Part shown: one piece after another, positions 1-11,616 of the stretch
Layout of the letters: each line of letters begins with the position of its first letter
How positions within the stretch are numbered: position 1 is the first letter of the stretch
DNA from: Brachionus manjavacas
Lineage: Eukaryota > Rotifera > Eurotatoria > Ploima > Brachionidae
Assembly: GCA_019054805.1 (NCBI GenBank)
Contig: JAHQIY010000005.1
Span: 6,905,865-6,969,864, forward strand
Direction of reading: 5' to 3'
DNA length: 64,000 bases
The notes under the pieces: generated by a model
Databases searched by the model: none
Told to the model about the DNA's origin: nothing
What the model saw: only the letters and a program-made list of their open reading frames with translations
Translations under genes and position numbers: made by a program

Positions 1-986
1 TTCTTGTTTGACAATAGCAAAGATTCGCCTTGTTTAATGATCTTTTCAATTTTTGCTATCTCATCGATCAACTTTAGATTAGCGCTCTTAAGCCTGACCT
101 CATCATTTTCCAGTTTGTTTATTTGCTGATTAAGACAAGAGCCATTGATTGAATTTAGTGTTGTTTCCAAGTGCCGTTTTCTTTCATGAAACAGCTCAGT
201 TAGATCTTGTTCAACATTGCTGAGCTTATTTAGACTGTTGTTTTTCTTGCGAATTTTTTTCTCTTGACCCTGAGCGACTAGCAGAGATGGAACATAGGCC
301 GCTAGTATGGTCTTAATAGCATCAACATCGACATCGAGCCAAGTGAGACTATCGCTCAAAAATGCGTCACTTCCCTCGTGCACTAGCAGTAATGAGTAAT
401 AGATGCAAAGCCATGCATCGTTTTCATAAGCATTTTTACAAATGCCCACACTGCTTGTGTCTACAGAAATTTGAACATTAGGCTCGAACACTTGGCCAAT
501 GCCGTTATCTTTGCTTCCCTTGGTTAGATAGGTCTCAAATAGCTTGTGTTTGGTAGAACCGAGTAAATCACGTTTGCCAGTCGCTGGCTCAATTGAGTAC
601 AAAATTGGATAAATTTTCGAGCTATCAATTGCTTGAAAATGACTAGCCAAAATGGTCAAAACAATAATCGATTTATTTCGTTTGCTCACAATGATGATCG
701 GCCCTCCTGTTGATTCGCTTTCGAGCAAATGCTGAATTTTTTTGACACACACAACGCTGGCACTTGCCTCCTCCGATAAATTGGGGCTAAACAATCCGCC
801 ATTTTCGTCCAAAAGAACATTTCCAAACGAACCGATCAAATCTTTTAGTACTGAGTAGACTTTTTTAGCATCTAATCGATCTGCTAATTCAACTTTGTTC
901 TTGACCATATCCTTGCGAATGTTGTACAATGAGTTTACAACGATTTGGAGCTGTTCAAATCCGTTGCTTTTCTTCAAATCTTGCAT
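1..986 (-). CDS. Uncharacterised protein with C-terminal coiled coil, partial (runs off left edge)
   Basis: An open frame reads leftward from an ATG at 986-984 to the window edge without a stop (328 codons seen). The start is the first ATG after an AT-rich upstream region. Residues 1 to about 240 look globular, with alternating beta-like strands and a hydrophobic helix around WLCIYYSLLLV. From about residue 250 the protein is strongly charged and heptad-like, which suggests a coiled coil continuing off the window. I recognise no catalytic motif. It is divergent to the coiled-coil gene at 2135-3298. The plan of a compact domain followed by a long coiled coil resembles the N-terminal part of the giant gene at 6232, so a common origin is possible but not shown. 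The reading frame is continuous and its codon usage resembles the neighbouring genes, which supports it as a real first exon. Confidence 0.7.
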   Translation of the reverse strand, partial: MQDLKKSNGFEQLQIVVNSLYNIRKDMVKNKVELADRLDAKKVYSVLKDLIGSFGNVLLDENGGLFSPNLSEEASASVVCVKKIQHLLESESTGGPIIIVSKRNKSIIVLTILASHFQAIDSSKIYPILYSIEPATGKRDLLGSTKHKLFETYLTKGSKDNGIGQVFEPNVQISVDTSSVGICKNAYENDAWLCIYYSLLLVHEGSDAFLSDSLTWLDVDVDAIKTILAAYVPSLLVAQGQEKKIRKKNNSLNKLSNVEQDLTELFHERKRHLETTLNSINGSCLNQQINKLENDEVRLKSANLKLIDEIAKIEKIIKQGESLLLSNK

Positions 987-2134
987 TTTAATCTAGACCT
1001 AAATGATTCAAAAATCAAACAAAAAAAAAAGATATTTTTAGTTTTCAACTTGACTTAACTGAAATATTAAAATCATTTCAATAAAGTAAATTTAATTTAT
1101 AGTAAAAACCATATAAAAAAAAAGATTGATTTATTATTGATGTAAAAGTTTTTCTAATTGAATGTATGAAAAAAAATAAAATTTTATTTGTTGTTGGGAA
1201 TTATTCCCATCAAAAATCAAATTAGCTTAGTTTTTTTAATTTGGCTTTTATTTTAAATTAAAATTTATTCTTTACTTTAAGAATGCATATCAAAGAGCAT
1301 AAAAAAAAAAAATTCGGTCAATATTGATAGCAAGTCAAAGCTGTGAAATAAATAATAATTTTAATTTACTTTTGGCAAAAAAAATTGGATCATAATATTT
1401 TAAATGCGCAATTAAATTTCGTTGCAGATTTTTACATATTTGTTAAATTTCAAAGCTTAATCTAAAATTTTTGAAAAAAGATTGTAATTCATAAAAGATG
1501 CATTGAAATTTAATTGCGCATTTAAATTATTTTTATCTAATTTCTCAGTTTTAATCAACGGGTTCAAAAAAACAATTTTTTAAAAAGGATTAATGTAGAG
1601 TGGATTTTTTTCTTAAAATTTTCATGCATGGTACTTGTCGGACAGAGCTAACGACAATCAAAATATTTAAGAATAATTTTACGAAAATTAATTCTTTAGA
1701 TTGTAAGTTTAACCATTCTTTTATCTAAAATAATAATGATCTAATTTATTTTAAGCAAATTTTAGCCTAAAACATGTTAAAGCAAAAAACTAGAAAGAAA
1801 CATTTAATAACTAGAATAGAAAATTAATTAAATGCTAATTTATTCTTTAAAATTTCTCCAATTAAATGCTTTAAAAAAATTGTAAAATTAATGTTTTTGA
1901 TTTGGATCATAGTTGGGAAATTTTCCCAAATTATTATTTTATTACATTATTTATTTATTTAGTTATTTCATTATTTTATTTTGCTTTTATTTGCACACGA
2001 CTTAACTGAATTCTTTCTTTTTTAAAAAAGTTCTTATCATTTTAGTTTATAATTTACAAATTTTTTTAAAATTTTTTTTTTTTTTATTTCCGCATTTATT
2101 AATTACTAATTAATTTAAAAAAAATATTTTCTAG
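987..2134. other. AT-rich divergent intergenic region
   Basis: About 1.1 kb between two divergent genes. It consists mostly of A/T homopolymer runs, and I see no open frame of note. It holds one small palindromic element (listed separately). Promoters for both flanking genes should lie here, but no specific motif can be supported. Confidence 0.6.
1397..1527. repeat. Short palindromic element (MITE-like), about 130 bp
   Basis: Two inverted arms of about 28 bp share the core TAAATGCGCAATTAAATTTC (left at 1401-1420, complement at 1505-1525). They enclose about 70 bp of AT-rich sequence. No clear target-site duplication is visible. It could be a foldback MITE or a simple hairpin. Confidence 0.5.
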
Positions 2135-3298
2135 ATGTTTAAAAAAAACAAAAAAAATGTAATTGCTGAGAATTGTAGAGAAATAGAAAATGACCAGACA
2201 CAAAAAGACGAACTGCAGAAGTGTTTGATAAAATTGAATTTAGGCCTAGTTGAAAATTTAAACAGTAATCAAATGGAAATGTTAAACGTACTCGACAGTG
2301 ATCTTAAACGATTAGAAAACCAGCTTGATGACTTTATCTACAACAACAAATCTCAAACAATGATTGATTGCAGCTCTATCTTAAAGTTAGTTGATTCAAA
2401 CGAGAAGCAAAGTCAAAATTTAAAAAATAAAATTAGCCAGTTCAAAAAAGAGCTCTACCAGTTCAAGTCTTCTTAGTCTTTAATGAATTAAATAAAATAA
2501 AAAAAATTCTAAATTTTTCTAATAAACAATAATTTAGATTTAAAATTCTAATTAAAAATGATAAAAAAAAATTAAAATTTAATTTTTAGTCTGGAAGTGT
2601 TTCAGTTGGATCCATCTAATTTAGAGAGTAAAGAAAACAAGAGCATTGGCGCGCATCTTGACGACGCCAAGCACTTGCTAGCTACATTGTCTGACCAAGC
2701 TAAAAGAGAGGATGTTAGTCAATTGTGTTTTAAATTAAATCAACTAGAGAAGCGTTTGAATAACATTAAGTCAGAGAATGAGAATGATAAGAGAATGGAG
2801 AATATTTTATTCCTGCTGAGGACGCAGGAAGACCAAGCTAATAGACAAGAAAGCGATTTGAACGAATACAAAAGAGACTTGCGACAGCTTAAAGTAAATT
2901 CTTTTAGAGACGAATTTGAAAAGCTAAACGAAAAATTCGAAAAAAAACTTCAGTTGTTGTACTCGGGAGACGACGATGATCCCGCTTACTCTTTGAACGA
3001 TTTGATTGCATCCATTGTAGAGCTAAAAGTCTCTATTTTAAACTATGAACAATTTGTGTTAGGCCAATGTGGCGAAAACGAAACACAAATAAAAAATCTG
3101 GAAGCTAGTCGACAGCAAGTGTTAGAAGACAAAAATGTGGTCGATTCGGGTGAGAAAGCACTCGTTCTCGAAACAATTCAACTAGGCATTCAAGCTAAAC
3201 AAAACGAATTGGCCAAAATAAAACAAATAAGTCTTGTGAAAGATAGAATTTTACATTTGGAAAAAATTTTCTTTGAATTAAAAGCTGGATTGGCATAA
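2135..3298 (+). CDS. Small coiled-coil protein, probably two exons
   Basis: Two open stretches, 2135-2476 (113 codons) and about 2590-3298, are both rich in Lys, Glu, Gln and Leu heptads and look like one coiled-coil protein of roughly 320 to 350 residues. The first begins with an ATG directly after TTTTCTAG, which looks like a splice acceptor, so a 5' UTR intron or trans-splice site may precede it. The second has no ATG at its start. It follows a TTTTTAG acceptor at 2589 and enters in phase 2. Candidate donors at 2386 (GTTAGT, the best match), 2467 and 2476 all leave phase 2, so the frames agree, but the exact donor is unresolved. The stop is TAA at 3296-3298. No enzyme motif or membrane segment is seen. 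Function unknown. It is divergent to the partial gene at the left edge. Confidence 0.5.
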
Positions 3299-4638
3299 TT
3301 TAATAATTTACAAAAAAAAATTTTTTAATTTTATTTATTTAACTTATAACAAAGTGCTTGTTAAAAAGTATCTTTAATTTTCTTAAAAAATACTAAAATC
3401 TTTTGATTCAATTCAGGACTAAATAACTGGTCAGTAATTTTTTTTATTTAAAATTGGAAAAAATTCAAATTTTTTTACTAACATTTTCAATTAGTTTTTT
3501 TGGGTTATTTGGCTTTAAATTGTTTCATTTAAAGTTTATCTTATAGTTGTTTCAATAAGTAGTTCCTACATAATCAATTAATAAACTGACGAAAAAAATC
3601 AAAAATTTTTTTTTCTACTTTTGTTCTGATATGTTGTACTAAATTTCATGAAAAAGAAAAAAAATATTTTTCTATTAATAAATGTAATTTTGTTCTAATC
3701 TAAGTCAAATTGTTAAGTTGAAAAAAATTCGTTTTTGTGACGTTTTCTTTCAAATGCAAGATCTTTTTAAATCTTAAGCTTTGTTAATGTAATTTGGTCT
3801 ATCAATTGTCCCATTTTTTTGTTTGAATTAAAATTTAAACAAAAAAATATCAAAAAATAAATGAAAAATTACAATAATTTTTAAACAATTTCAAAATAAG
3901 CAAGTTAAAAAACTATTAACATTTAATAGATTATAATGCCTTTTTTATCCAAAAATATATAATAAATATTTTGAAAAATAAGTTTCAAGGCAAATATTTT
4001 TTTTAATAACTATATGTTTTTATTAAAAAAAAACATTATTTTTTTATTTAAAAGAAAATTTAATTTTTGGTAATTCACTGGAAGTTTTGAATGGAGCTTT
4101 GTCGTTCCTTTCAGTCAGTTCTTAGTTCATACTTATATAAAAAATAAAAGTACCTTTTACCCTTGCAAAGAGATGCATGCACCAAAAACCAAAACTAAGA
4201 TTTTAGCCCAAGCATCACGTTACATCTTGCCCATGTTAAACTTTCCCCCTTTTAATGCGTGCATTAAAATGCAGATATTTGTTGTTTAACGCCGCGTTAA
4301 AACCTGAAAATCGAATTTAGATGCGGTATCAATAATACATGTTAGTCATTTTGAAATTCAAATTTAGATGCCGGGTTAAAACTTGAAAAAAAAAATTAAT
4401 TCATAAATGATTAAAAATCCTTTTTTAATTAAAAATAAATTTTCTAGTTTTGTGTGTGTGTGGCTAATATTTAGATTTTAAAGTAAAAATTTGAGGAAAA
4501 GATTGGAAAAAAATTGAAATCAAAAATTTTGATATTAAAAAAATTAAAATGATAGAAAGCTAAAATCTTCTAATTTAAAAGTATACAAATTAAGTTCTTT
4601 TTTTTGATTTTTTGGCTTTTTCTTTCAAAGCTTTTGTA

Positions 4639-4975
4639 TTTGGACTATCTGGCGGACGACACCTTCTTTTTGGTAATTCATATTTGAAGTTCTTTGTGAC
4701 GTCACATACAGTTGTAAGAACTCACTTGAACTAAATAAATTTATTGGAAGTAACAATGGGAATGGTAGCTGTGAGTGCTCTTTTACTAGTGTCACTTGTA
4801 AACTACTACCTTGGCTAATAGTATTAGATGAAGATGTATGAAAAGATGTTGGAGAAGGCGTTAAAATATATGATTGGTTGTCTGTTTGAATCAGCTCGAC
4901 GGCTGGTGATCAATATATGACCCAATAACACCCACAATTACCAAAAAGAAGGGGTCGTCCGCCAGATAGTCCAAA
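4639..4975. mobile_element. MITE with 40-bp terminal inverted repeats and TA flanks
   Basis: The ends start TTTGGACTATCTGGCGGACG and match as inverted repeats over about 40 bp with one mismatch. Both are flanked by TA (4637-4638 and 4976-4977), the usual Tc1/mariner target duplication. The 337-bp element has no coding capacity. It is the most GC-rich stretch of this intergenic region, and the arm identity suggests a fairly recent insertion. Confidence 0.85.
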
Positions 4976-5004
4976 TACATTATGACTGCCAAAAGATACG
5001 GCCT

Positions 5005-5039
5005 ATTTTACTTTATTTTAAAATAAAATAAAGTAAAAT
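5005..5039. repeat. Perfect AT-rich hairpin
   Basis: Two 16-bp arms (ATTTTACTTTATTTTA and its complement) surround a 3-base loop. It lies 30 bp from the TA-flanked MITE. No function can be assigned. Confidence 0.6.
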
Positions 5040-5077
5040 TCAAACTATCTTTAAGAATTTTAAGTGACAGATTTTGG

Positions 5078-5437
5078 GTTTTGTGAAATTCAGTTCAAAA
5101 TGAAAATAAGAACAGAAAAAATCTAAAAAAATTGAATAACTTTTTTTCTAAAGGTTTAAACTTAGTTCTGTAAATGCAAATAGTGCAACTTTCAAAGTTG
5201 CATCAAATATCAAAGCCTGCTAAATTTGCAGAGTTATGCAGAAATTAAATTTCAATATAATCGAGCGTGGTGCATTTTGCAGAGATTCTGCATATCATTA
5301 GCAGACTTTTACAGTTGATGCAACTTTGAATGTTGCACCATGCTGCATTTTCAGAATTAATTTTAAACTTTTAGATAAAAAATTATTAAATTTTTTAATA
5401 CTTTGTTCTATTCTTTTGTACTGAACTTCACAAAACA
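5078..5437. mobile_element. Dispersed MITE family, copy 1
   Basis: The ends form an inverted repeat (left GGTTTTGTGAAATTCAGT, right complement with small changes). Inside are inner inverted blocks around GTGCAACTTTCAAAGTTGCA and GCATTTTGCAGAGATTCTGC. Closely related copies lie at 38979-39356 and, more diverged, at 26678-27066. There is no coding capacity. Confidence 0.75.
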
Positions 5438-6231
5438 CAGATTTTGCTAATTTACTAATTAATAAATAGTTAAAAATAGTATGGCTATTTATATATACCG
5501 ATCGGTCTGTGATTAAGAAAAGATCAGTTTTAAATTATTTGACCAACCACCACCGTTTTTTAATTTAATATCTATTGCCCTAAAAATGATGAGTAACATA
5601 AAAGTAGTAGTAAATAAAGATAGACATTTTAAATATGTTCACCAAAATCAAATTCATCTTTTGTTTTAGTTTTTTCGCAAATAGATTTTACAAATAATTA
5701 AAACTGATCTTTTCTAATTAATTTTCGAATTATTTACATTTCCATTACAAAATTTTACCAAAAATTGTGTGATTTAACAATTTTATGTAAAATTAAGTAA
5801 GAAATTTTTTTGAATTATTTATAAGAAAATTAATTAAATATTTTGGAAAAAAGCCAATTTTGTAGCTTTCTTATAAAAATATTTATAAAATTAGACCGAT
5901 TATAAAATTAAAAAAAAATATATCAATTTGTTTATTTAATGATATCAAAAATATGGAGCCAGCTTCTTTTCTCATTTTCGAAATTTAACTCGTATTTTTA
6001 ATTTACAATTTTGTTTTGTAAATCATATAAGTTTGAAGTTATTTTATTATTTTATAAAATTTTTAATTGATTTAACTCAAGACTTGTGACTTAAAAGCAA
6101 CATTTTTAATTATTTGTTCTTACGAAAATATTCGCATTTTTTTATTTATTTTAATTTATCTTCAAGAGTAAAAATAAAAATAAATTTTTGTAATATTTAG
6201 ATATTAGAATAAAGAGAGTAAAGAAAAAAAT

Positions 6232-9200
6232 ATGGATGATAAGGCGCAGTTGGCATTGGAGCTGACGAGGAAAAAAATTGAAGAAAACCGCCATTTGCTC
6301 TTGGAAAAAAATGCTGAAATGACCGAATTAAGCTGTAGACTAGAAGATGTTCAAAAGCAGATAAAACACTTGAAATCGTTTAATACCGACGATGCTCAAC
6401 TTGAATCAATGCGACGCACGGACAGTTTGCGCGTTCAATTCCAAAATGAACAAACTAAATTCGATTTTTTCAAACAGGTGAACATTTTAAACCAAAATTT
6501 TAGTCTGAGTGGTCGCCAATTTTCCAATAAACCTACGCAAAATCTTCTATACTGTTTGATAGACATATCAGACAGAGCAAAATTGCCTAAAGCTTGCTTG
6601 TACGAAAGCTCTCCGGACACTGCCTCAAGTGAGACAATCGATCAGTTTGTAGCAAAGCTTAAGAACTTTGTTTACATAGACGAAAATAGCAGTGAAATAA
6701 GCCAAGCTAAATTGAACGAAATGTGCAACAAAATTGGTGAACTGAAACAAATGCAGATGCCAACTTGTATTTTGTTTGATCACAAGAATAAAAGCTTGAT
6801 CAATTCAACAATAGATGAGAAAACGCTTGTTTTGTATCGACATGATGATAACTTTCTGGTGCTTCAAGTCAACATGGAAAAGGTGTGTGTGGTTGGCAAA
6901 GCGCATGACACAGTCAATAATTTGATATGCGAACAAGTGTTGTATGAGCTGTGTATTATAAAGCTAAAGGAACGATGTGGCTCGGCAGTGGGCGAGTGCA
7001 GCATGAAAATGTTGTACCAAGCATTGCAGAAATTCAAGAAAGATTTTGTGGAGAATAAAGACCAATGTCAGAAGAGGTTCTTGGACGAAATGAATGTAGC
7101 CAAGAATGAAAATGTACTCGAAAGTCTAATCCAGTCACAAGTGACGCTTCTTGTCGAACTGTTGGCTCAAGTGGACGAGTACACTGTCGAACATGAGTCC
7201 GTCAAACAAGACATCGATTTGTTTAGGGAGAGATTTGTTCAGAGAGTTGAGATTTTTTTGTTTGACGAGTGCGAAAAGAGGAAAAAAATGGCACAGACAA
7301 AACTCAAAATGGACACTAGCGAGGGCGATTCGCTAGAGAACGAAATAACAGCCAAGCAAAACGAGATTAACAAATTGAACAGTTTGTTGAGTAAGAAAAA
7401 CGACCATTTGACCGCGAAGAACAAAGAAATTGAACTTAAGAGAGAACAATTGAAATTACTTGTGCACAGCCATGGCAAACAGGAGAAAGAGATTAATGAC
7501 GAAATGGAACGTTTGAAACAAGAACTTGTCGAAAAGGAAGAAGAAATGAAAAATTCTGAAGTAAATCAAAATAATGAGGCCTTGAGAGTTGACGAGCTGA
7601 GAAATGAAATTCAAAACAAACAAGTTGAAATAGATGAATTGAACTCAAAAAAGAAAATATTGGAAGAAAAGAGAGACGAACTGAACAATTCAATCGAAGT
7701 AGAGATCAAAGAAAAAGCCTCTCTTCAAAAAGAAAAAATCGAGTGTCAAGAAAATAAAAAATATTTAGACGAACAACTAAATGAATTGAAAAGCGAAAGT
7801 TCTAAGCTTGAAAAATTGATTCAATTTACACAAGCCGTTTACAATCAATTGTTGGCCGATCAAAGTTTGTTCAAAAAACGAGCTGATCTAAACAGGGCGC
7901 TACACTCAGACTTGTCATTTTTTGAATTGTACAAATATCTTGTCAATCAGGATGAATTGAAGCAATTTCAAGAACCCATTGTTGAAAGACTTGCCAAGGA
8001 AAATGTTTACAAACGGCGCCAATTGTTGGTCAACTGTTTGGACAAGATTTTGGCCGAGTCTGTTTTGACCGGCTACACAGACAACAAAAATGGACACTCT
8101 ATAATTGAATTATGTGCAATAAACGTCAATTTTGACCAAATTGAGCCATTAATCAACAGACACATTGAACAAGAAATTGCAAAAAATGAACTGTTTATGC
8201 TTGACGCGAATAAACGAGTTCTATGCGTCAAGGATAGCACACTTAAGATGAAACATTTGCTTGAAATCAGCAGTAATCAAATGTCAAATGAATTAATGAG
8301 ATTAATTCAGAAGCGTATGAGAAAAAAATTCATAATTAAAAATAGTGATAGCTTAGATTCAAAAAATGGACATTTGACAAGCAAAACAGAGGTAATGCAA
8401 TCAGAAATTAATGAGAAAAAATTTCAAACTTTGGGTGATTTAAATGCCAAAAGTGTTTGTCACTTGCTTGAATTGGATTTTGAGAGTGTTAAAAAGTGTT
8501 TGTTGCAAACAATTAGAATAATTGCCGGGCAAAATGTTTTTTTTAATGAGAAAAAAGAGCTGAGACAATGTGGAGTCAATTTGGCTATAGTGGCCGGTGG
8601 GGATGTTGTGCTGCCGATTGGCGCCATCATAGACACGTCTGGCTCAGCCGAAGCGCTCAATTTTGAAAACGAACAGGCTCATGGGTACGCAGGAACGAGC
8701 AGGCAGGACAAATGCTGCGAAGGCGAGCCTGGTGTAGATGGCCATGATGGCTTTTGTGGCGAGAACGCCGGTCACATTTACATAAAAGCAGCCAATTTGG
8801 TACAAAATTTGGACCGAATTGGCGAAATCAGGATAAATGGAGGCAAAGGCGGCCACGGCCAAATGGGCGGAAGTGGACAAAACGGTGGTCGTGGCCAGGA
8901 CACTGGCGATGCCCAAGCTGAAAATTTATCGCCTTGTTTGTTCTCGGCCGGATTTGTGATCGCTTTTGCTCGTATGCCCGGCCTTGATCCTGAAACAGGC
9001 GAGTTTAGTCGCACTGGTGAACTGAGTGGCAAGGGTGGAGATGCGGGCAAGACTGGCCTAGGCGGCATGGGTGGTCATGCCGGTGAATTTTTAATCAAAG
9101 ATAGCAAAAGTTGGATAGCAAACAAACAAGAAAACAAAGAGCTCGTCGAATCAAGTCAAAATCTAAAGAGTCTAATTAGAAAATTAGTAGATGAGAAGAA

Positions 9201-11616
9201 AATTGTGTGTAGTCAAGGTACGGCTGGTCAAAATGGAGATTTTAAAAAAGTCAAGGGTGGAAAGGCCGGCACAGCGGGCACTTATGGTCGAGATCATGTT
9301 ATTTATGTTGATGGCTTGTTTTCATCTCGTCAAGATCTAAAAGGAGACTACAGCAATTATTTGCTAGAAAAGCCTTTGGTTGAAAATGGCACATTGGACT
9401 TTGACGAGTCAAAGTATGCTGCCAAAAGTATAATCCAAGACCCAGACGCTTACGCCACTCGCTCAAAGTCCTTTACTGCATTTAGCGGCGCATTAGCAGT
9501 TACGGCTGTGATCGGCGCCGGCTTTCTCCTGGCTCCGATAATAGCTGCAGCCATGGCCGTAGTGCCTGTCATTGGCTTAGCTGCATGGGCAACTGGTCTG
9601 GTCATAGCCGGTAGTGGCGTTCTCGCTGGCATTGCTGGTCTAGCTGGCGCTGCTCTAGTCTTCTCTACTAAAACCTTGTCCGGTCTTGATTACAAAATAG
9701 GCGTTAAAAAAGAAATGAAAATGAAAAATAGACAGCAGATAGTGTTCAATAATCGGTATTGTTGTGTGCCGCCTTTGAGAGACGGCCAAAGTTGTAGTCA
9801 AAATTTGAGACGAGGCGACAAGCGCAGTCAAAAAGAAGACGGCACGGACAGTTGTCTAAGGGAGGAGAGTGAACGTGAAGAAGCCAGTAGGGCAAATGAA
9901 ACAGCGAATGAATTTGCTGATGCGTATGAGCGTGCTGCCATGGACCACAAGACACTCTCGCTCAGAACAGACTCGACCAACAACGAGTCAATCAGACTGG
10001 CCAACGAAGAGCTCAAGCAACTGGCTGCTCAAATTGAACAACATCAAAATTCCATGGAGACAATTGTTGAACAAATGACTCAATTGAGCCAAAGAATAAA
10101 TCAATGTGACATGAATGTAAGTGAACATGAGAAACGAGTGGCACAGATAGATCAGCAAATGAATTCTATAAGTGACATGTTAACTAATGAACAGGGTGAA
10201 ATGTCACAAGTTCAAAGAAAAATGCTGCAAAATGTTGATTTGTATTTGAATTCAGTGGACAAACAAGTGTCGGCTCGCATTCAGCTTCAATTGTCAAATA
10301 TTCACTTGAACAGCAGAGCTGAGCTGGCCAAAAGTTTGAATCAAGTGTTTGCTAGTATAAAAGAAGAATTGGGCGCTGAGGCCCAACAACTCGTAGACGA
10401 AAAGATGAGCTTGCAAAAAGACATCGAAGTGGTACTCAAGCAAAAAGAACTGAGAGAACAAGAAATTGAAGCTGTTCGAGACAAAGAGCTCAATGCCATC
10501 AAGAGTCAAATGAACACGCAAAAAGAGCTTGCCGAACTCGAAGAGTTGAGAAAAAAATTGAAAGACGAACAGCAAACAAATACTGAAAATAATGTCACCG
10601 ATGAAGTAATGGTAATGAAAGATTTCAAAAGAGAAGAGTCTGACAACAAATTAACACTCGATGATCAAGCTAATAGTTTAAATTTAGATTTTGATCAAAT
10701 TAAATTTTTTACAAGAAAAGTCGATCTCAAATTATATGCTAGCTGTTTTTTTTCTACAGATAAATTTCCAAACTTTCACCATCTGGTGATTCAAATTACT
10801 CAAAACACAAAAAAAGAACGCAATTTAATTATTGGAAAACTAGAATTTCTGATAAACGCCTATTCGACTGGTTTCTATCAGAGGCTTGTGGACCAAAATA
10901 AAAAAGCATCCACAAAGGACAAACTAAAAAGTCTTGTGCAAAACGATCCAACTAAAGAATTAGAAAGCTCAAAATTATTTGATCAAATAGATAAAAATCC
11001 ATACAGTTTGGACTTGGTGTATGAAAAAGTTGCCACACTTTATTTCAAGCACACATCACAGCCTCAACAATGTGAAAGTTTCAACTTGACAAATTGTGAA
11101 ACCTATTTAAAGCATATTTCACTCGACCAGCACTATGAATCAACTGAAAATGACTGTTTAACTCAATTGGAAAAAGATTTGGCTGTGTTTTCACAAAGAA
11201 TATATGACAAAAAAATTTCAAAAGAAAAAGTGCTCACAGTTATTAAACTAGTCCAAGACTATATGGAGCAAATTGAGCAACACATTTGCATGTTTAAAGT
11301 GACAGCACTGGCCGTTATCGAGGGCCGCATCAACTATTTCTATGATTCGATTATAACTTACATAAATAATAGCCTTGACAGCGGTGAATGCGAAACTATA
11401 TGGCCTCTACTGGATGATTTGATCAAACTAATCGAGCTGTTGAGACTTCAATTTGACAAAATAAATAAGACAAATGTTTGGCCTGAGTGGAATTTGATGA
11501 AAAATCAAAAATATTTACTCGACAAGCTAGTGCAACAAGTCGAGTATGTGAAAGCAAGGAAAAAAGAGATCGACCACTGGATACAAAACGATCAAATTAA
11601 ATTAGGAATTTTTAAG
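6232..11616 (+). CDS. Giant SecA-motor gene, exon 1: coiled coils, glycine-rich domain, hydrophobic block
   Basis: This exon gives 1,795 codons from the first ATG after an A-rich leader. Residues 1-60 are a short coiled coil, and residues 100-300 look globular. About 350-535 is a long Glu/Lys/Asn coiled coil. About 780-1035 is glycine-rich, with short repeats such as GGKGGHGQMGGSGQNGGRGQ and GKGGDAGKTGLGGMGGHAGE, reminiscent of glycine-rich tripeptide-repeat folds but not regular collagen. About 1080-1145 is a continuous Ala/Gly/Val/Ile stretch long enough for two or three membrane helices, with the glycine-zipper look of pore-forming or membrane-inserting segments. About 1250-1455 is a second coiled coil. 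The frame stays open for 13 codons past the GTGAGT donor before a stop, so the exon could be misread as a complete gene. Membrane insertion is inference. Confidence 0.82.

Larger units (their letters stand above)
3299..6231. other. Intergenic region with MITEs, no gene seen
   Basis: Nearly 3 kb of very AT-rich DNA upstream of the giant gene. I see no supported coding region. It holds a TA-flanked MITE (4639-4975), a perfect hairpin (5005-5039) and one copy of a dispersed MITE family (5078-5437). The last 100 bases before the ATG at 6232 are A-rich, but no specific promoter motif can be defended. Confidence 0.6.

Noticed and set aside
8460..9068. Minus-strand ORFs of 60 to 96 codons opposite the glycine-rich domain
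   Set aside because: They are Pro/Ala-rich shadows of the GGC/GGT glycine codons on the coding strand.
8570..9330. Glycine-rich region as true collagen
   Set aside because: The Gly spacing is irregular and there are few prolines, so a continuous Gly-X-Y triple helix is not supported.
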